A stretch of DNA of 64,000 bases, taken from NCBI GenBank assembly GCA_965153455.1, contig OZ234497.1, positions 16,423,872 through 16,487,871 of the forward strand, in the 5' to 3' direction. The DNA is from Sphagnum compactum (taxonomy: Eukaryota > Bryophyta > Sphagnopsida > Sphagnales). The translations under genes and the position numbers were made by a program. Under the pieces are notes generated by a model. The model was not told where the DNA came from, did not search any database, and saw only the letters and a program-made list of their open reading frames with translations. Positions within the stretch are counted from its first letter, which is position 1. Each line of letters opens with the position of its first letter. This document shows positions 1-12,293 of this stretch, in pieces.

Positions 1-554
1 AATATTGAGTTCTATTTGAATGAAAATATTGAATGACATTGCATGCACCTTGAATTAAATTGAAATTTAATTCAGTTGAATTCAGACCTAGGAAGTGGTT
101 AGATCTAGATGTGGTTAATTTAATTTTTTTGTCATTTTTTGCAACTGACTGACAGATCATGTGAATCAGTCTCAATATTATTCAAGATGAATGTACTAGA
201 GTTCTTGCACAATGGCGTATTCTTGGGATTTTCAACATTCATGAGTTTTCATAATGCAGAGCAATCTTGTTCATGATGTAACCTTCAGATCAAATGTCTG
301 AAGACGGTGAGAAAATCAGTTTGGTCCGTTTTTTTCTTTTTTTTTTCCTCTCTACTGTTTTCATCTTGACTTTTGATTTCTTACTCTATTGCTTACATAC
401 AACTACGAAATGGATCTGCCCAATTAACTAGCGACCAGTCTTTGCAAAATTTAGGATGGAATATAAAGAATTCCCAATTGGTTGCAAGAGACAATTTCTT
501 TCAGCAAATTGGTAACTGGTAAGCTGCTGGAAATTTTAGCAATCAACAGTAAAA
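1..554. other. Left flank without recognised gene
   Basis: This is AT-rich sequence outside the large inverted repeat that begins near 555. It has a pyrimidine-rich stretch around 330-350. I see no coding frame, RNA gene or repeat that I can name. Confidence 0.5.
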
Positions 555-1338
555 CAACATTTAGGAGTGCAACTTCCAGAAAAATGCAGTTGAGATTTTT
601 TGACTGTACACACAGTTGTGCAGAAAAATGCTGTTGAGATTTTTTGATGGTACACACAATTATGTCTAGTTCTATATTGGATGCCAGTACTGTGCACTGG
701 ACAAGATTGCAAGGAGCTTGGATCACTTGAGAGTCCAGAAGATATGAAACAGGCATCATGAATTGGGTGTATGCATAATGCTTCATGAATCATAAGTGAT
801 CCTGATCTCAAGTCACCCAGTCTTTTGTCTGCAGACAATTGAACAGATTTTGGAAGAGAGTTCCAAACCTATAAGACTACCACGCTAAGACTCAAACGTC
901 GACAATAATTTCAAAAGGAAGGTTGGAGCTCGCTCGGTCCAAAGAAACTAGAGAAATGTGCTACTATTGAAGTAGTTAGCAGCAAAGAAAAATCTTTGTT
1001 TCAGATGGAAGAATTATTATCAACAATGAAGTCATGACCGGTGAAGTGGTAACACAGTGACCATGGTCCACGATGATCTCCTGTCCGTTGCAAATCTACA
1101 ATGGAATGGTCTTGATGACGTGCATTTAGCTGTGGACAAGCTGATCAGTAAATGCCCTTGTCATCAGAGACCATTGCATTGTAGTGAGCATTTACAACAG
1201 CATTTCTCTTGTCAACCAAACGTTGATGATGTTGAGTTTGAAAGGTCTTGCAATTGAAACCTCTTACAGCTTGTGATCCTTGCTCCTTCTGGTGATTGCA
1301 CAACGGCCTGAAGTGGAGCAGAAGATGTCATTAAGGGT

Positions 1339-1406
1339 GGATGTTGTAACTGCAGGATGTCGTAACCCAACACAATAGGTTACAACATCCTGCAGTTGCA
1401 ACATCC
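1339..1406 (-). ncRNA. Hairpin B, left copy: near-perfect 29-bp stem
   Basis: Two 29-nt arms pair around a 10-nt loop with only two imperfect positions. Each arm is itself a tandem of the 12-mer GGATGTTGTAAC (one copy with C for T) separated by TGCA, so the hairpin contains four related 12-mers, two in each orientation. It lies about 120 nt beyond hairpin A in the direction away from the minus-strand TATA box at 2421-2428. It could be a structured RNA, a second small-RNA precursor, or a palindromic protein-binding array. Only the structure is seen; a function is not shown. Confidence 0.5.
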
Positions 1407-1523
1407 TCCCTTCACATCAATAAGTTGTGTGGTCACTCAAACTCTTGCAACAAGATGCTTTAAGTTTCGTAATTGTAATTTCAAAGTTTCTAAACATTGC
1501 ACTTGCTTAAAGGAATAGGCAGT

Positions 1524-1600
1524 GATTTCATGCCAGATTTCTTCGCTGGACACATAGCAGATCAAGCCCCGTCTAGAGCGAAGAAGTCTGGCATCAAATC
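1524..1600 (-). ncRNA. Hairpin A, left copy: microRNA-precursor-like foldback
   Basis: Read on the minus strand, a 5' arm containing GATGCCAGACTTCTTCGCTC pairs with a 3' arm containing AGCGAAGAAATCTGGCATG. This gives roughly 25 paired positions out of about 30 and a short loop. The total length is 77 nt, the same as the partner hairpin in the right arm. The stem length, near-complete pairing and position some 790 nt downstream of a minus-strand TATA box fit a plant MIRNA gene. The sequence does not match any microRNA family I can recall with confidence. Processing into a small RNA is inference; a plain transposon-derived palindrome is the alternative. Confidence 0.5.
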
Positions 1601-2420
1601 CTTGCCTAAGCCTTTTGAGCTTGGAAACAGAAGAGAACAGTTCATTATAGCTTGTAACCAGCTAAAATTTGGTTCTTACGTGTCCAGAGTGCAAAGGTCC
1701 GATGATACTTGTCAAGAATGGATGATGATCCAATGTGATGGATTTCTGAACATCGAGCTTGAATATCAAGACCCTGTAGTGGCTGTGCCAAACACTGAAG
1801 GCAATGGTGTGTAAGAGAAGGATAAGAGACCACAATGCAGTAGAGGGAACACTCGAATTGTTAAGCAACACTGAAGAACACTAAACACTGAAAGAAAGAG
1901 AAGTAATTCAGTACTCTTTCTGTCAGTTGACGTGGTTTAGTACTTGACGAATGCAGGAAAATTAACTCAAATCTGGTAAGAAGAAATGAGACGAAGCAGC
2001 ACGAATCACTATGTTACAGTGCAAGATGAAGACTCTGACTGAGGGTGCCAACGGATCATCCAAAATTCTAAGCAAACCCCCCACGTAACCCGTAATTCCT
2101 CCTAGGTCCTGATCATCATCTCAACTCCAGTACAGAAAATTTGATCTCAAGTGAGCTTGCAAAATCGAGCTGATAAAAAATTCCGCAAACTGAAAATCAA
2201 TTTTCGAATTATGGAGTTTTAACTGCAGTCCTGGGATCTCGAGCTTATAATACATGTGCATAACAGATAGCAGATAGCCAGCCCTCTTGATGATCAACTT
2301 ATCTGTCCGGTTCCGGAGGAAAGTGAGAGGAATTGTCAACTTGACATGTAGCAAAGAAACGAAAAAGAAAGATGCAAAATGATCATACGAATCCACAAAG
2401 AAGACTCGATCAATGTGCGA

Positions 2421-2428
2421 TATTTATA
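2421..2428 (-). promoter_or_regulatory. TATA box, left arm, facing outward
   Basis: The minus strand reads TATAAATA within a block (CACTTATAAATA followed by CGCACATTGATCGAG) that is nearly identical in the right arm at 11921-11947. Its conservation amid weaker flanking similarity suggests a real core promoter. It would drive transcription leftward through hairpins A and B of this arm. Confidence 0.45.
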
Positions 2429-3742
2429 AGTGCCCCCCGGGCTTCTTCCCCTCTCTCAAATGAATTAAGTACCGCAGATACTGGCAAGCATCATGATCAG
2501 TTGTGGGGCTGCAGTCTGTTTAAATCGTAGAACTGAGCTCACGGTGCAGCTGCACTGGCTTCATTTCTTCTGCGCTTGTACCGCTGGCTCGACGGAGACT
2601 TGCGTGATCAATTGGGGTGTCTGATCACTAGGGTACTCCCGGGATCAGCAATTATAGTTACATTACATGATTGCTCGTACTGCTTGGTATCTTCTAATTA
2701 CTTGATGCTGACGCTTGCTTAGAGCTAATTGATCAGCTCAATCTCTAATTTGCACGACCTTGTACATTTCCCTGAACGATATTGATTGTAGCTGTGTCTA
2801 TGTTGGAGTACTTTCAGTCCCTTGTTGGAGTACGTTGTCTTATGAAAATAAGTTTCTCCAGTAGCTGTAACAGCATCCCCAGCGGTGCTCAGTATTCCTG
2901 CACATGAAAATTGGAAGAAGAAAAGTCAAATATTCAGGTTTGGCTTAGCAAACTGGTTTTGCCCCTGCATTTTTGCACGGTTTGCTGAGGCTGGTAAAAA
3001 GCACAGCAAAACCTAACAGCTGCCAGAGAAGAGTGTAATAGCTGCTACTCCCTGTTTCTGATTGACCAATTATAATGATTGGTCTAGATGGTTTAGTATT
3101 TGTAGTCTCCCATCTATTTGCATTCCCAGTTTCAGTTTTATCGTTGGGGTTGGAAAAAAGTAAATAACTAAACTTGGATGTAAGAATTTTTTTGCATGGT
3201 CACATAAGGAACACTACTGGGGATGCTATAACTAGTTTGGCGATGCTGGATTACTTTCAATCCCTTTATATAATTAAGATATGTTCCTCCATTAGCTGTG
3301 GGAAAAGACACACAAGTAAGTTAAAGTATTAACCCCTTGGAAAAGTTACCTAGGGGCTTTGTCTATTCTTAAATGCAATGTTGTTGCAGCATGTCGAAGG
3401 CAATATCATGTTACCAACTTGGCAAAACCTTGCAGGTCCCAGCCGTTGAGACAAATAGTAACTGCCTTCACTGATAATTAAATTAGTTAAGGACCAGCTG
3501 GCTTAGGATCAGTTAGATTCAATAGCAAGAACATGGCCCAACAGCATATGGGATTAGTGCACGATTAACTCTTGCTGGACTCCATATTTGGTCACATGAC
3601 TTTTGGGGGAGATTTTAATTGCCGGGCAGTTATTTGTAGGTCTACTCAGCAGGGGAACTCCTTGGTATGTTCAAATTATTCAGCCAGATTTACTCCTCAC
3701 GTCGAAGCACTGATCTGTTACAACATCTTTGTACTGTAAATT

Positions 3743-6700
3743 CAGATTGAAAGTTCACTAGTCAAGGTCTATTGGAAGGACTCAGCAGGTACTTGTACGA
3801 TGCAGTTCGACCCTTTAGTAGTAGTTGAAATGTTGCATCAGCACTAAGTTCATCGATCACCAATGGCGCAGGAGCTCACGACATGTCAGGTACTTCATCA
3901 CTGTTGGTTGGTTTATTCATTCAGGTGTCTAGTAGCTAAAGTGTCCATCTCATGCGGTAGCCGCAATTGTAACTGGCTTGCGGCCCGTATGAGGAAGACA
4001 TATCAATAACTCATTTTTATGGTAAGACCTTATACGGCTTAGTGTTGAATGCATGCATCCGAAGAGGGCAGGGCTGCACGGTTGGCTCTTCAAGCGACTC
4101 TTGAGATAATTATATCTAAAGATTAGGGAACTTGGGAACTGCAGTTGATCCTAAATAGCTAGGACATAGCTTCGACATTTACGCACACGCAGCTTATTGA
4201 ATCTGTCTATTGCTCAATTGAATGTGGACTGTGTATCAATTACGTCGACTACGGTAGGTAGCTGTAGCACGTGCCGGCTGGCTGGCCGGCCGTATGACTA
4301 AGACAGATCGATAGCTCATGCTTTTATAAGACCAAATATGTAATAGCCTTTTGGAATGTATGCATCCGTGGAGGGAAGGCTGCACGGCTGGCTATAAAAG
4401 CTACTGGAGAGACAATTATATATTATATCTCAGGATACGGAAACTAGTTAATTGTAGCGATTGATACAGAAACTAGCTGGGACGTTTATGTACCCTCGGG
4501 CCGGTGTCTAATATTATATGTTATTGAATTGAACACTGATTATTTATCAAATACTCTAGTACTGTGATAGTTGAAATGTCCATCTCATGCGGTAGAGCCT
4601 GCAGGTGTTGGGTGGTGGGTGCCGTATGAGCAAGACATATTCATAGCTCCTTTAATACGACCTCTGATGAGTCTTGAATGCATGCATATTTCGTGGAGGG
4701 AAGGGCTGCACGGTTGGCTGTATATGCAATAATTCGTGAGCCAACTGTACATGACCTCAAGATCATACGGAAACTGGTTAATTGCAGTTTTTGTCAAACA
4801 GGTAGGACGTTCGTGTACTCTAGGGCTGCGGCTTATTGTCCATTGCTAGATTGAATTTCGGTTATATTCATTTACCACTGCCGTGCTAGTCGTGTGGGAC
4901 GGGCGCGGTAGCTCCCTAGATCAGTCAGGACTAGTACTGCGTGCTACACTACTCTATATGTATAGATGATGTGCGAGCTCCTTTTATTTGCACAGGCGAA
5001 TGACGGTTTCCTGCGTCAAAGAGGAGGAGTAGATATGCGCAAATTGCATACGCACCGTGTACTTGTACATTGACACGAACCTACAAAGTTCTTCCATTCT
5101 AATTAAAGAGGTATCATGTCTGAACATGATAGCAACACCTCATATGATATGAATAAAACAAAATTCTTGATGTTTCGTATTTACTAACACACCGAAAAAG
5201 AATCAAGCCAAGGGTAAAAAAACACGTGTAATATCTCTGGCAGGAAGACTATGTTACAAGAAGGTATTAAATTGCACATGAATTTTCATGTAACATATCA
5301 TCTCTCTAGAATATTCACCCCATCTAAAATACCTTAGTCTCTAAAATATTCATTTGATCCATGGAGTCTCAGCAATGCTGCCCGATTATTTGGGTTTCTG
5401 ATGAACCTTCAGTTCAACTGCAAGGCCATTACTAATTAAAAAGCTATAACTCTATGCGTTGCAACCTTTCAATCCAGATTGAGGGTTCACTAATCAAGGT
5501 CTATTGGGAGGACTCAGCAACTTTTAAGTAGCTGAAGTGTCCATCTGATGTTGTAGCTCCGCAGGTGTGATTGGCTTCCGGCCCGTATGACGAAGACAGA
5601 TCTATAGATCATTTTATAATAATACCTTATGCTCACTAGTCTTGAATGCATACATCCCAAGAGGGAAAGGCTTCACGGTTGGTTCTTCAATGAGATTATC
5701 ATATCTAAAGATTAGGAAACTAGTTAATCGCAGTTGATCTCATACAGCTAGGACGTTTAAGCACCCATGGCTTATTGAATTTGTCTATCGCTGAATTAAA
5801 TCCGGATTGTGTATGAATTACGTCTACGGTGTATAGATGCAGCAAGTGTTCTCTGGCTGGCCGTATGACGAAGACAGATCGATAGCTCATTTTATAAGAC
5901 CGAATATAGAATGGCCTTTTGGAATGCATGCATCAGTGGGGGAAGGGCTGCACGGAGGTTGGCTCTAAAAGCGACTGGAGAGACAAGTATAACATATATC
6001 TCAAGCTATAGGGAAACTAGTTAATTGTAGCTATTGATACAGAAACTAGCTGGGACGTTTATGTACCCGCGGGCCGGTGTCTAATATTATATATTATTGA
6101 ATTGAACACTGATTATTTATCAAATACGTCTAGTACTGTGATAGCTGAAATGTCCATCTCATGCGGTAGAGCCTGCAGGTGTTGGGTGGCTACCGTATGA
6201 GGAAGACATTCATAGCTCCTTTTATACGATCCATGATGACTCTTGAATGCATGCATATTTCGTGGAGGCAAGGGTTGCACGGTTGGCTGTATAAACAATA
6301 ATTCGTGAGCCAACTGTACATGACCTCAAGATCATACGGAAACTGGTTAATTGCAGCTTTTCTCAAACAGGTAGGATGTTCGTGTACTCTCGGGCTGCCG
6401 TTTATTGTCCATTGCTAAATTGAATTTCGGTTGTATTTCATTTACTGATTGAATTTCATTGATCTATTAAATGACAGAAACTAGCTGGGACGTTTATGTA
6501 CCCGCGGGGCCATGACCTATTGTCTATTGCTGAATTGAACGCTAATTGTACATCAATTATCTAAAACAATTGTACATCAATTATCTAAAATAACTGGGAC
6601 GTTTGTGTACCCGCGGGCGGATGTCTAATATTATCTATTGTGGAATTGAGCAGTGATTCCATATCAATTAAATCTATTACTGTGCTCGCTGAAATGTCAA

Positions 6701-7370
6701 TCTCGTGGGTTAGAGCCTGCAGAGCCAGCTGCAGGTGTTGGGTGGCTGCCGTAAGAGGAAGACATATTCATAGCTCGTTTTATGAGACATTATTATACGA
6801 CTCTTGAATGCATGCATATTTCATGGAGGGAAGGGCTGCACGGTTGGGTCTATAAGCAATAATTCGCGAGACCTCAAGGTCATACGGAAACTAACAAATT
6901 GCAGGTTATTTCGAACAGCTGGGACACTTATGTGTACCCACTGGCCGCAGTTTATTATCTATCAATTACTACGGTGGGGCGGGCCGGGCAGCTGCGTAGA
7001 TTAGTCAGGACTAGCGTGCTGCAATACTCTATATTGTTCTGCAAGCTTCTTTTATTTGCAAAGGCCGATGCCAGTTGCCTGCATCAAGGAGGAGATAGGC
7101 ACAAATTACGCACGCATCAATGCCACTGTGCACTTGTACCTTGACCCTAACCTTGCAAAGTTCTACCATTTTAATTGAACAGGGATCATGTCTGAATATG
7201 ATAGCAATACCTCATATGATAGCAATAAAAAAAAATTCTTGATATCTTTGTATTTACTAACATACTGAAAAAGAATCAAACCAAGGCAAAAATTTGAACA
7301 TATATATCTCTCGCAGGGAGACTATGCTGCAACACGAAGAGGGGCACAAATTGCACATGTTGAAGTACAA
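3743..7370 (+). repeat. Higher-order tandem array of seven ~0.3-kb units
   Basis: A core motif (TGCATGCAT, then GAGGGAAGGGCTGCACGG and a GGCT-T/A-rich step) recurs at about 4046, 4355, 4674, 5644, 5918, 6245 and 6805. Units 1-3 recur as units 4-6 in the same order at an offset of roughly 1.6 kb, with one extra unit at the end. Both larger blocks open with the same sequence (3743 and 5474) and end with the same tail (about 5022-5295 and 7090-7366). A unique stretch of about 170 bp separates them. Some units contain CTATAAAAGC, a TATA-like string. The array is absent from the corresponding place in the right arm (near 11025), so it was inserted or amplified in the left arm only. I see no protein coding. 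Confidence 0.8.
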
Positions 7371-7389
7371 AATGAAGTAACCAACACTA

Positions 7390-7830
7390 ATTATTGGGTT
7401 TACAAGACTATAATAATTTCTGGAAATTTATTATGTATAATTTGAGACAAAATTCTGAAAATGTTCAACTGCAGGAAAGAATCACGGCAAACCCAACAAA
7501 ACTACGATTTTGCATTGAAGTTTTTTTTGTGAAGATCAGCAAGTATTTAGCAGGGTTTTTTCTTCAAATTTGTGATGTCTAGACACTAGCCACTGGCCAT
7601 CATCCAAAAGAGGAATTAGCAAATTTTGGCTTTAGGCCAGAGAGGAAAGTAAAAAAATTTAAGAATCCTCCTCTGTTTTGGCGACCTGTTAGAACCCATT
7701 AACTAAATATGGTGATTTCAGAAAATTTTCCTCAAAATCTAGCGACTTTGGCACATTTTTCCAGCCCAACAAATCCTTTGTACCGTATGGCACTGGATTT
7801 TTTTTGGTCACCGCTGTGTGAAATTTTGAA
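7390..7830 (-). repeat. Left arm of the large inverted repeat, inner part
   Basis: After the tandem array the similarity to the right arm resumes. The blocks with ATAATTTGAGACAAAATTCT, AGAGGAATTAGC and CCATTAACTAAATATGGTGA match the reverse complement of 10630-11020. This part also belongs to a short dispersed family whose relatives occur near 31.4, 32.8, 33.3 and 52.8 kb. Confidence 0.75.
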
Positions 7831-10630
7831 AAAAAGACAAAATAGAGATTATGCCCATTAAATAGGAGTTCAAGTGAAAACCTGTAACCTTTTGCAGACT
7901 TGTGCTATTAAACTGTAGGTCGGACAATAAGTTCAAAACTTTTTAATGTTCAAAACAATCAGTTGCATATCGCAACGACCTTTTTCTTATTGGCAAACTT
8001 TCGGCAGAAAGAGAAATTAAAGATCAAAAATTCGAAAATGTTCATTGATTTCCGAGGGATTCAATCCTCAGAAGTGAAAAAATAAAATAAAAATATTCCT
8101 CAGATTTCTATAGTTTTTTTCAGTATGTAGACAGAACCATAGAAAGATGACTTAAAGATTTGTACATAGATCTGCCTTATCGTCAGATTTTCGCTAAATC
8201 TTCCAAGGCCTCATTGCCATTTTTTTGCATCATCCTATGCATGATAACGACTTTTGGCAAAATCAAAAAAATTCTAATAAGACACTAATCCCAATTTTGG
8301 GTTTTTATAATTCTTGAATGGTGTCATATCAACAAATAAAAACATTTGAAAATAGAAATTGGATAATCTATAAACTACATCTTCAATAATTAAAAAACTA
8401 TTTGAATTCTATAGATATTAATTTATTTTAAAGGAATTGAAAAGAAGTTTTATGAAATAATACAATTTTATTTCAACTTTGTTTTTAATGGATAAAGGAG
8501 TGCTTACATCTATGTTTGATGAAGTACAACAAAGATGTACTTGATTAAACAAATGCAAGAAAACACATTTTTTAATTGAATTTTTTAAAAAAATTTAAAT
8601 GATTCTAAACATATTGAAAATTCACCCAAAAATTTCATTCATAACTTTAGTTTTGAAATATATATGCAATTTTTAAAACTTTATGACGAGTATTATTTTG
8701 TTACAAATATATTCCATAGGTTCAAATTTTTCAATGGCTGTTGTTTTAAAATAATTGATTAAATTAAATTTTAATTTAATCAACTATTTAAAACAAACAA
8801 AAATAATCCAAGATGTTATGTTCATATACAACCAAAAAAAATAGTTGTAAAAAATTATATTTGTGACTTTAATTGGGGGGGGGGGGAAATAGTCTATTTT
8901 CACCCCTATAACTCAATTAGTTTTATAATAAGTTTTATTTTATCTTCAAAATCCAAAAACAATTAATTTAAGGTATGCATTAACAACAAGTATAAAAAAA
9001 TAATTTATATATGTACAAGATATTTATAACAAGTATTATTTGTTATAAATTGTAGGTTCAATCATGCAAAGGGTGTAAGTTATATTAAAGGTTCAAAATA
9101 AAGGATGTAACAATATGAAGTGGTATTTATTTGGTTTCAACATTTGGAAATGATGAGGGTCTAAAAAATTGCTCATATTTGGGGTCCCAAAAACAAATGT
9201 CTAACTGAAAAAGGGAGTGCAAAAGACAATTTCAATGTTTAGTTTATTGCAACTATGGTGTATTATTATGTTTATATTATTAAATTTTTGACGATTTTTT
9301 TTAAATCCAATAATTATTGAATGTTACAATATAAAAATCCTTTTGAGGCCTTGATTGATTTATAGTCAATTTTTCATATTACAATTTTTAATAAATGAAT
9401 GCAAAAGGAATTCAGAAAATGATGCAATTGATTTCAAACTTTAAATTATACAAAAAAATGATGCTTCCTTTTATGTAACTACACATTCATGAGGTTAATT
9501 TCATGGAAAAATAAATCATATGAAATTTTCAAAGTCTTTGAAATTTTGAAACAAAAGGTAGCAAGGGTAATGATTCTTTTATTAAATCATTTTATATTCA
9601 TTGGATTCAAAAAAATTAATTTTAGATGCAACTCACATGTATAAGAAATAATCATGCTTAGTTGATTCTAAAAGTGCATATTGACATTTTTTTCATTTTT
9701 TCTTGTAAACCAAAATATTCATGCACAATTATTTAAACATGTGAAAAATCACCACCACCATTTGAATTATCTCATCTTGAATTATTCAATTTGTTTTACT
9801 TAAATTTATTTTATATAAATATTATTTGTAGAAAGTAGCCTTAAAAAAGTCTTGGAGTCCTTTTTCTTTTTCTTTTGCTAGGTACCCCAACCATGAAAGG
9901 ATCCCTAAATGTAATCCCTAAATGTAATAACTTGATGGTTTAGTAAATAAACATTTGCATTTGTTATTAATTCTTGCACATGATGTGACCAATACTTAGG
10001 TTACAAAACTTTCCAAAAAACTCTATTCAAATTCTTAATCAAAGGGCAAAAAATTAAAATTTTGTGAACACCAAAAAAAAGAAAAAAAAATTGTAACCTT
10101 CGAAGTCTTCATCTACATGGTTTATACTCTAATGAAATGCATCATGGCACATGAACATTCTTTAATCCTCTAAAATAAAATTTCAAATCAAATTGTATTA
10201 TTTATTTATTTTTAATTCTCGCAAAATAAACTAACATCCATAGAGGATTTCTTGATGATTGAAAATATATTTCTATAGAGCATCCAGTTTGAGTCATTTA
10301 AACATATTAATGCCTAGGAGCCAAATGTATACAGTATTACTACTAACGTGTTTTTGACCCATTTCCAGTATCAAAAAATTATTAATGTCATATGAAGTGA
10401 ATTCTAATATTGTACACAATTTCATGTTTGATCAACAGCTTTCAAAAAATCTTTAAATATGTTTTTTTTCCCAAATCAAATTTGATCTCATGTTCAATAA
10501 ACTTGTTTTGGTACATTTAAATCTCAAGTCCAAATTAAATTTCCTTGCACAATATAACATCATAGCAGGCAATAACATGGTTGAGGAGAGCCTAATTTAT
10601 ACCAATGTCTTCTTTTTTGGCAAATCTTCG
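7831..10630. other. AT-rich centre of the inverted repeat, no gene seen
   Basis: This 2.8-kb spacer is very AT-rich and has no open frame of note. It includes a run of 12 G at 8875-8886 and a 52-bp palindrome at 8743-8794. A transposase would be expected here if this were an autonomous DNA transposon, but none is visible. Confidence 0.6.
8743..8794. repeat. 52-bp AT-rich palindrome
   Basis: The two halves, ending and beginning at the centre with TTAAATTAAA / TTTTAATTTAA, are complementary apart from a one-base bulge and one mismatch. There is essentially no loop. It is the strongest palindrome in the spacer between the inverted arms. Confidence 0.6.
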
Positions 10631-11924
10631 CATAGATATAGCGAAAACGATCTGGTACCATAAGGTACAAAGGATTTTTGTTCACTGAAATATGTGGCAA
10701 AGTGGCCAGATTTTGAGGAAAAAGATCCTGATCACGAAATCACCATATTTAGTCAATGGGTTCCAGCAAGTTGCCAAAACACAGGATGCTTCTTAAAGTT
10801 TGAAACATTCCTCTCTGGTCTGTAGCCAAATTTGGCTAATTCCTCTTGTGGATTAAAAACCCTGCTAATTACTTGCATTTAAGAAAAATTCAAATTCCTC
10901 AAATTTTGGGGAATTGCTGGTGATTTTTCCTGCAGATGAACATTTTTTCAGATTTTTGTCTCAAATTATACCTGAATGTTAGATAGAGAAATTATCACAG
11001 ACATCTAAACCCAGTAATGTACAAAGATGTTGTAGCAGATCAGTGCTTTGAAGTGAGGAGTAAATCTGGCTGAATTTCAAGATACCAAGCAGTCCCAGGC
11101 TGAGTAGAGCTACAAATAACTGCCAGGCAAGATCTCCCCGGCCCCAAAGTCATGTGATCAAATATGGCGGAGGAAGAGCAAATCACATTCCCATGCTGCA
11201 AGCTGCTGCGCCATTCATGCTACTCGGATCTACCTGAGCATTAATCCTGGTCCTTAATTAATTTAATTACTAGTGAACGAAGTTTGCTGCTGATTCATCA
11301 GGATCTCCAGGCTTCAGTTAATTACAACTACTGGAGGAACGTACTTTAGTGCAATAAAACGATTGAAAGTAATCCAACATCGACACAGATATAATCAATG
11401 CAGTTCAGGGAAATGCACATCGTGCAAATTACACTAGAGCGACCTGATCAAGCTGTAAGGAAGTATGTCACATGAGGGATCGAGTTAAAAGATATCAAAC
11501 AGTGCAATCAACAGGTCACGTACTCTCCTTTTGAACTGTAATTGCTGATCAAGGGATAATAGTCATGAGACAACCCAATTGGTCACACAAGTCTCTGTCG
11601 AGCGAGTGGTGCAGGCCCGGGAGAAATGATCAAGCTGCCCGTGCACGAGCTGAGTGCTACGATTTCAATAGACTGCAACCCCACAACTGATCATGATGTT
11701 TCCTTGCCTCAGACAGTGGAACTAATTGCGTATTGGCTTCAGAAATTCCCCTGCAATGGTCCTGATCAGGGAATCGGGACTTGAGTTTGCAGCCTATTTC
11801 AATTGCAGCAGGAATATCATTGCATTTGAAGAAGAAAAACAGAACGACCACGACAGAACGAAGTATCTGTAGTACTTGATTCATTTAAGAGTTCAGAGCG
11901 GGGAAGAAGCAACCGGGGGGCACT

Positions 11925-11932
11925 TATAAATA
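11925..11932 (+). promoter_or_regulatory. TATA box, right arm, facing outward
   Basis: TATAAATA sits in CACTTATAAATA followed by CCGCACATTGATCGAG. The left arm carries almost the same block in mirror image. Transcription starting about 30 bp downstream would reach hairpin A after roughly 335 nt. Confidence 0.5.
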
Positions 11933-12293
11933 CCGCACATTGATCGAGTCTTCTTTGTGGATTCATATGATCGTTTCGTATCTCTCTTTTCCTGTTTCTT
12001 TGCTGCATGTCAGGTTCCTCTCACATTCCTCTGGAACGTGACTGACGAGGTGATGATCAAGAAGCTATCTGTTATGTTAGATCGTACCACCATTCCTTCA
12101 GTATTTGGCACAACCACCATGGGCTTGATATTAAAGCCCAATCTTCAGCTGTCCATCACGTACATTGGATCATCATCTCGGCTTGAAAGTTGACCAGTGT
12201 GATCGGATATTTGCACTCTGGACATGCAAGAACCAAGCTGGTTACATGAACTGTTCTCCTTTTCTGTTTGCAAGCTCAAAAGGCTTAGGCAAG

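Larger units (their letters stand above)
555..3740 (-). repeat. Left arm of a large inverted repeat, outer part
   Basis: Read as the reverse complement, this stretch aligns through most of its length with 10880-13372. Shared blocks include the segment around 721-1000, the ACCATGGTCCA block near 1060, the hairpins near 1339 and 1524, the TATA block near 2420 and the segment at 3480-3740. By eye the arms differ by scattered substitutions and indels, so this is an old duplication rather than an assembly artefact. Relative to the right arm the left arm has about 450 bp extra between its TATA box and the first hairpin. Short open frames here (for example 1057-1257 and 2121-2396) have partly matching partners in the right arm, but they carry stops or shifts there and I do not treat them as genes. 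It may be a terminal-inverted-repeat (fold-back) transposon arm or a segmental inverted duplication. Confidence 0.85.

Noticed and set aside
3743-7370. Considered as a CRISPR-like or rDNA spacer array
   Set aside because: Units are ~0.3 kb, diverged and without regular unique spacers, and no rRNA sequence adjoins.
11657-11884. 75-codon minus-strand frame in the right arm
   Set aside because: It lies in an arm-specific insertion with no counterpart in the left arm and shows no domain.
11957-12193. 78-codon open frame downstream of the right-arm TATA box
   Set aside because: It starts with GTG, not ATG. The left-arm counterpart diverges after about 30 codons, and nothing about it resembles a known protein.
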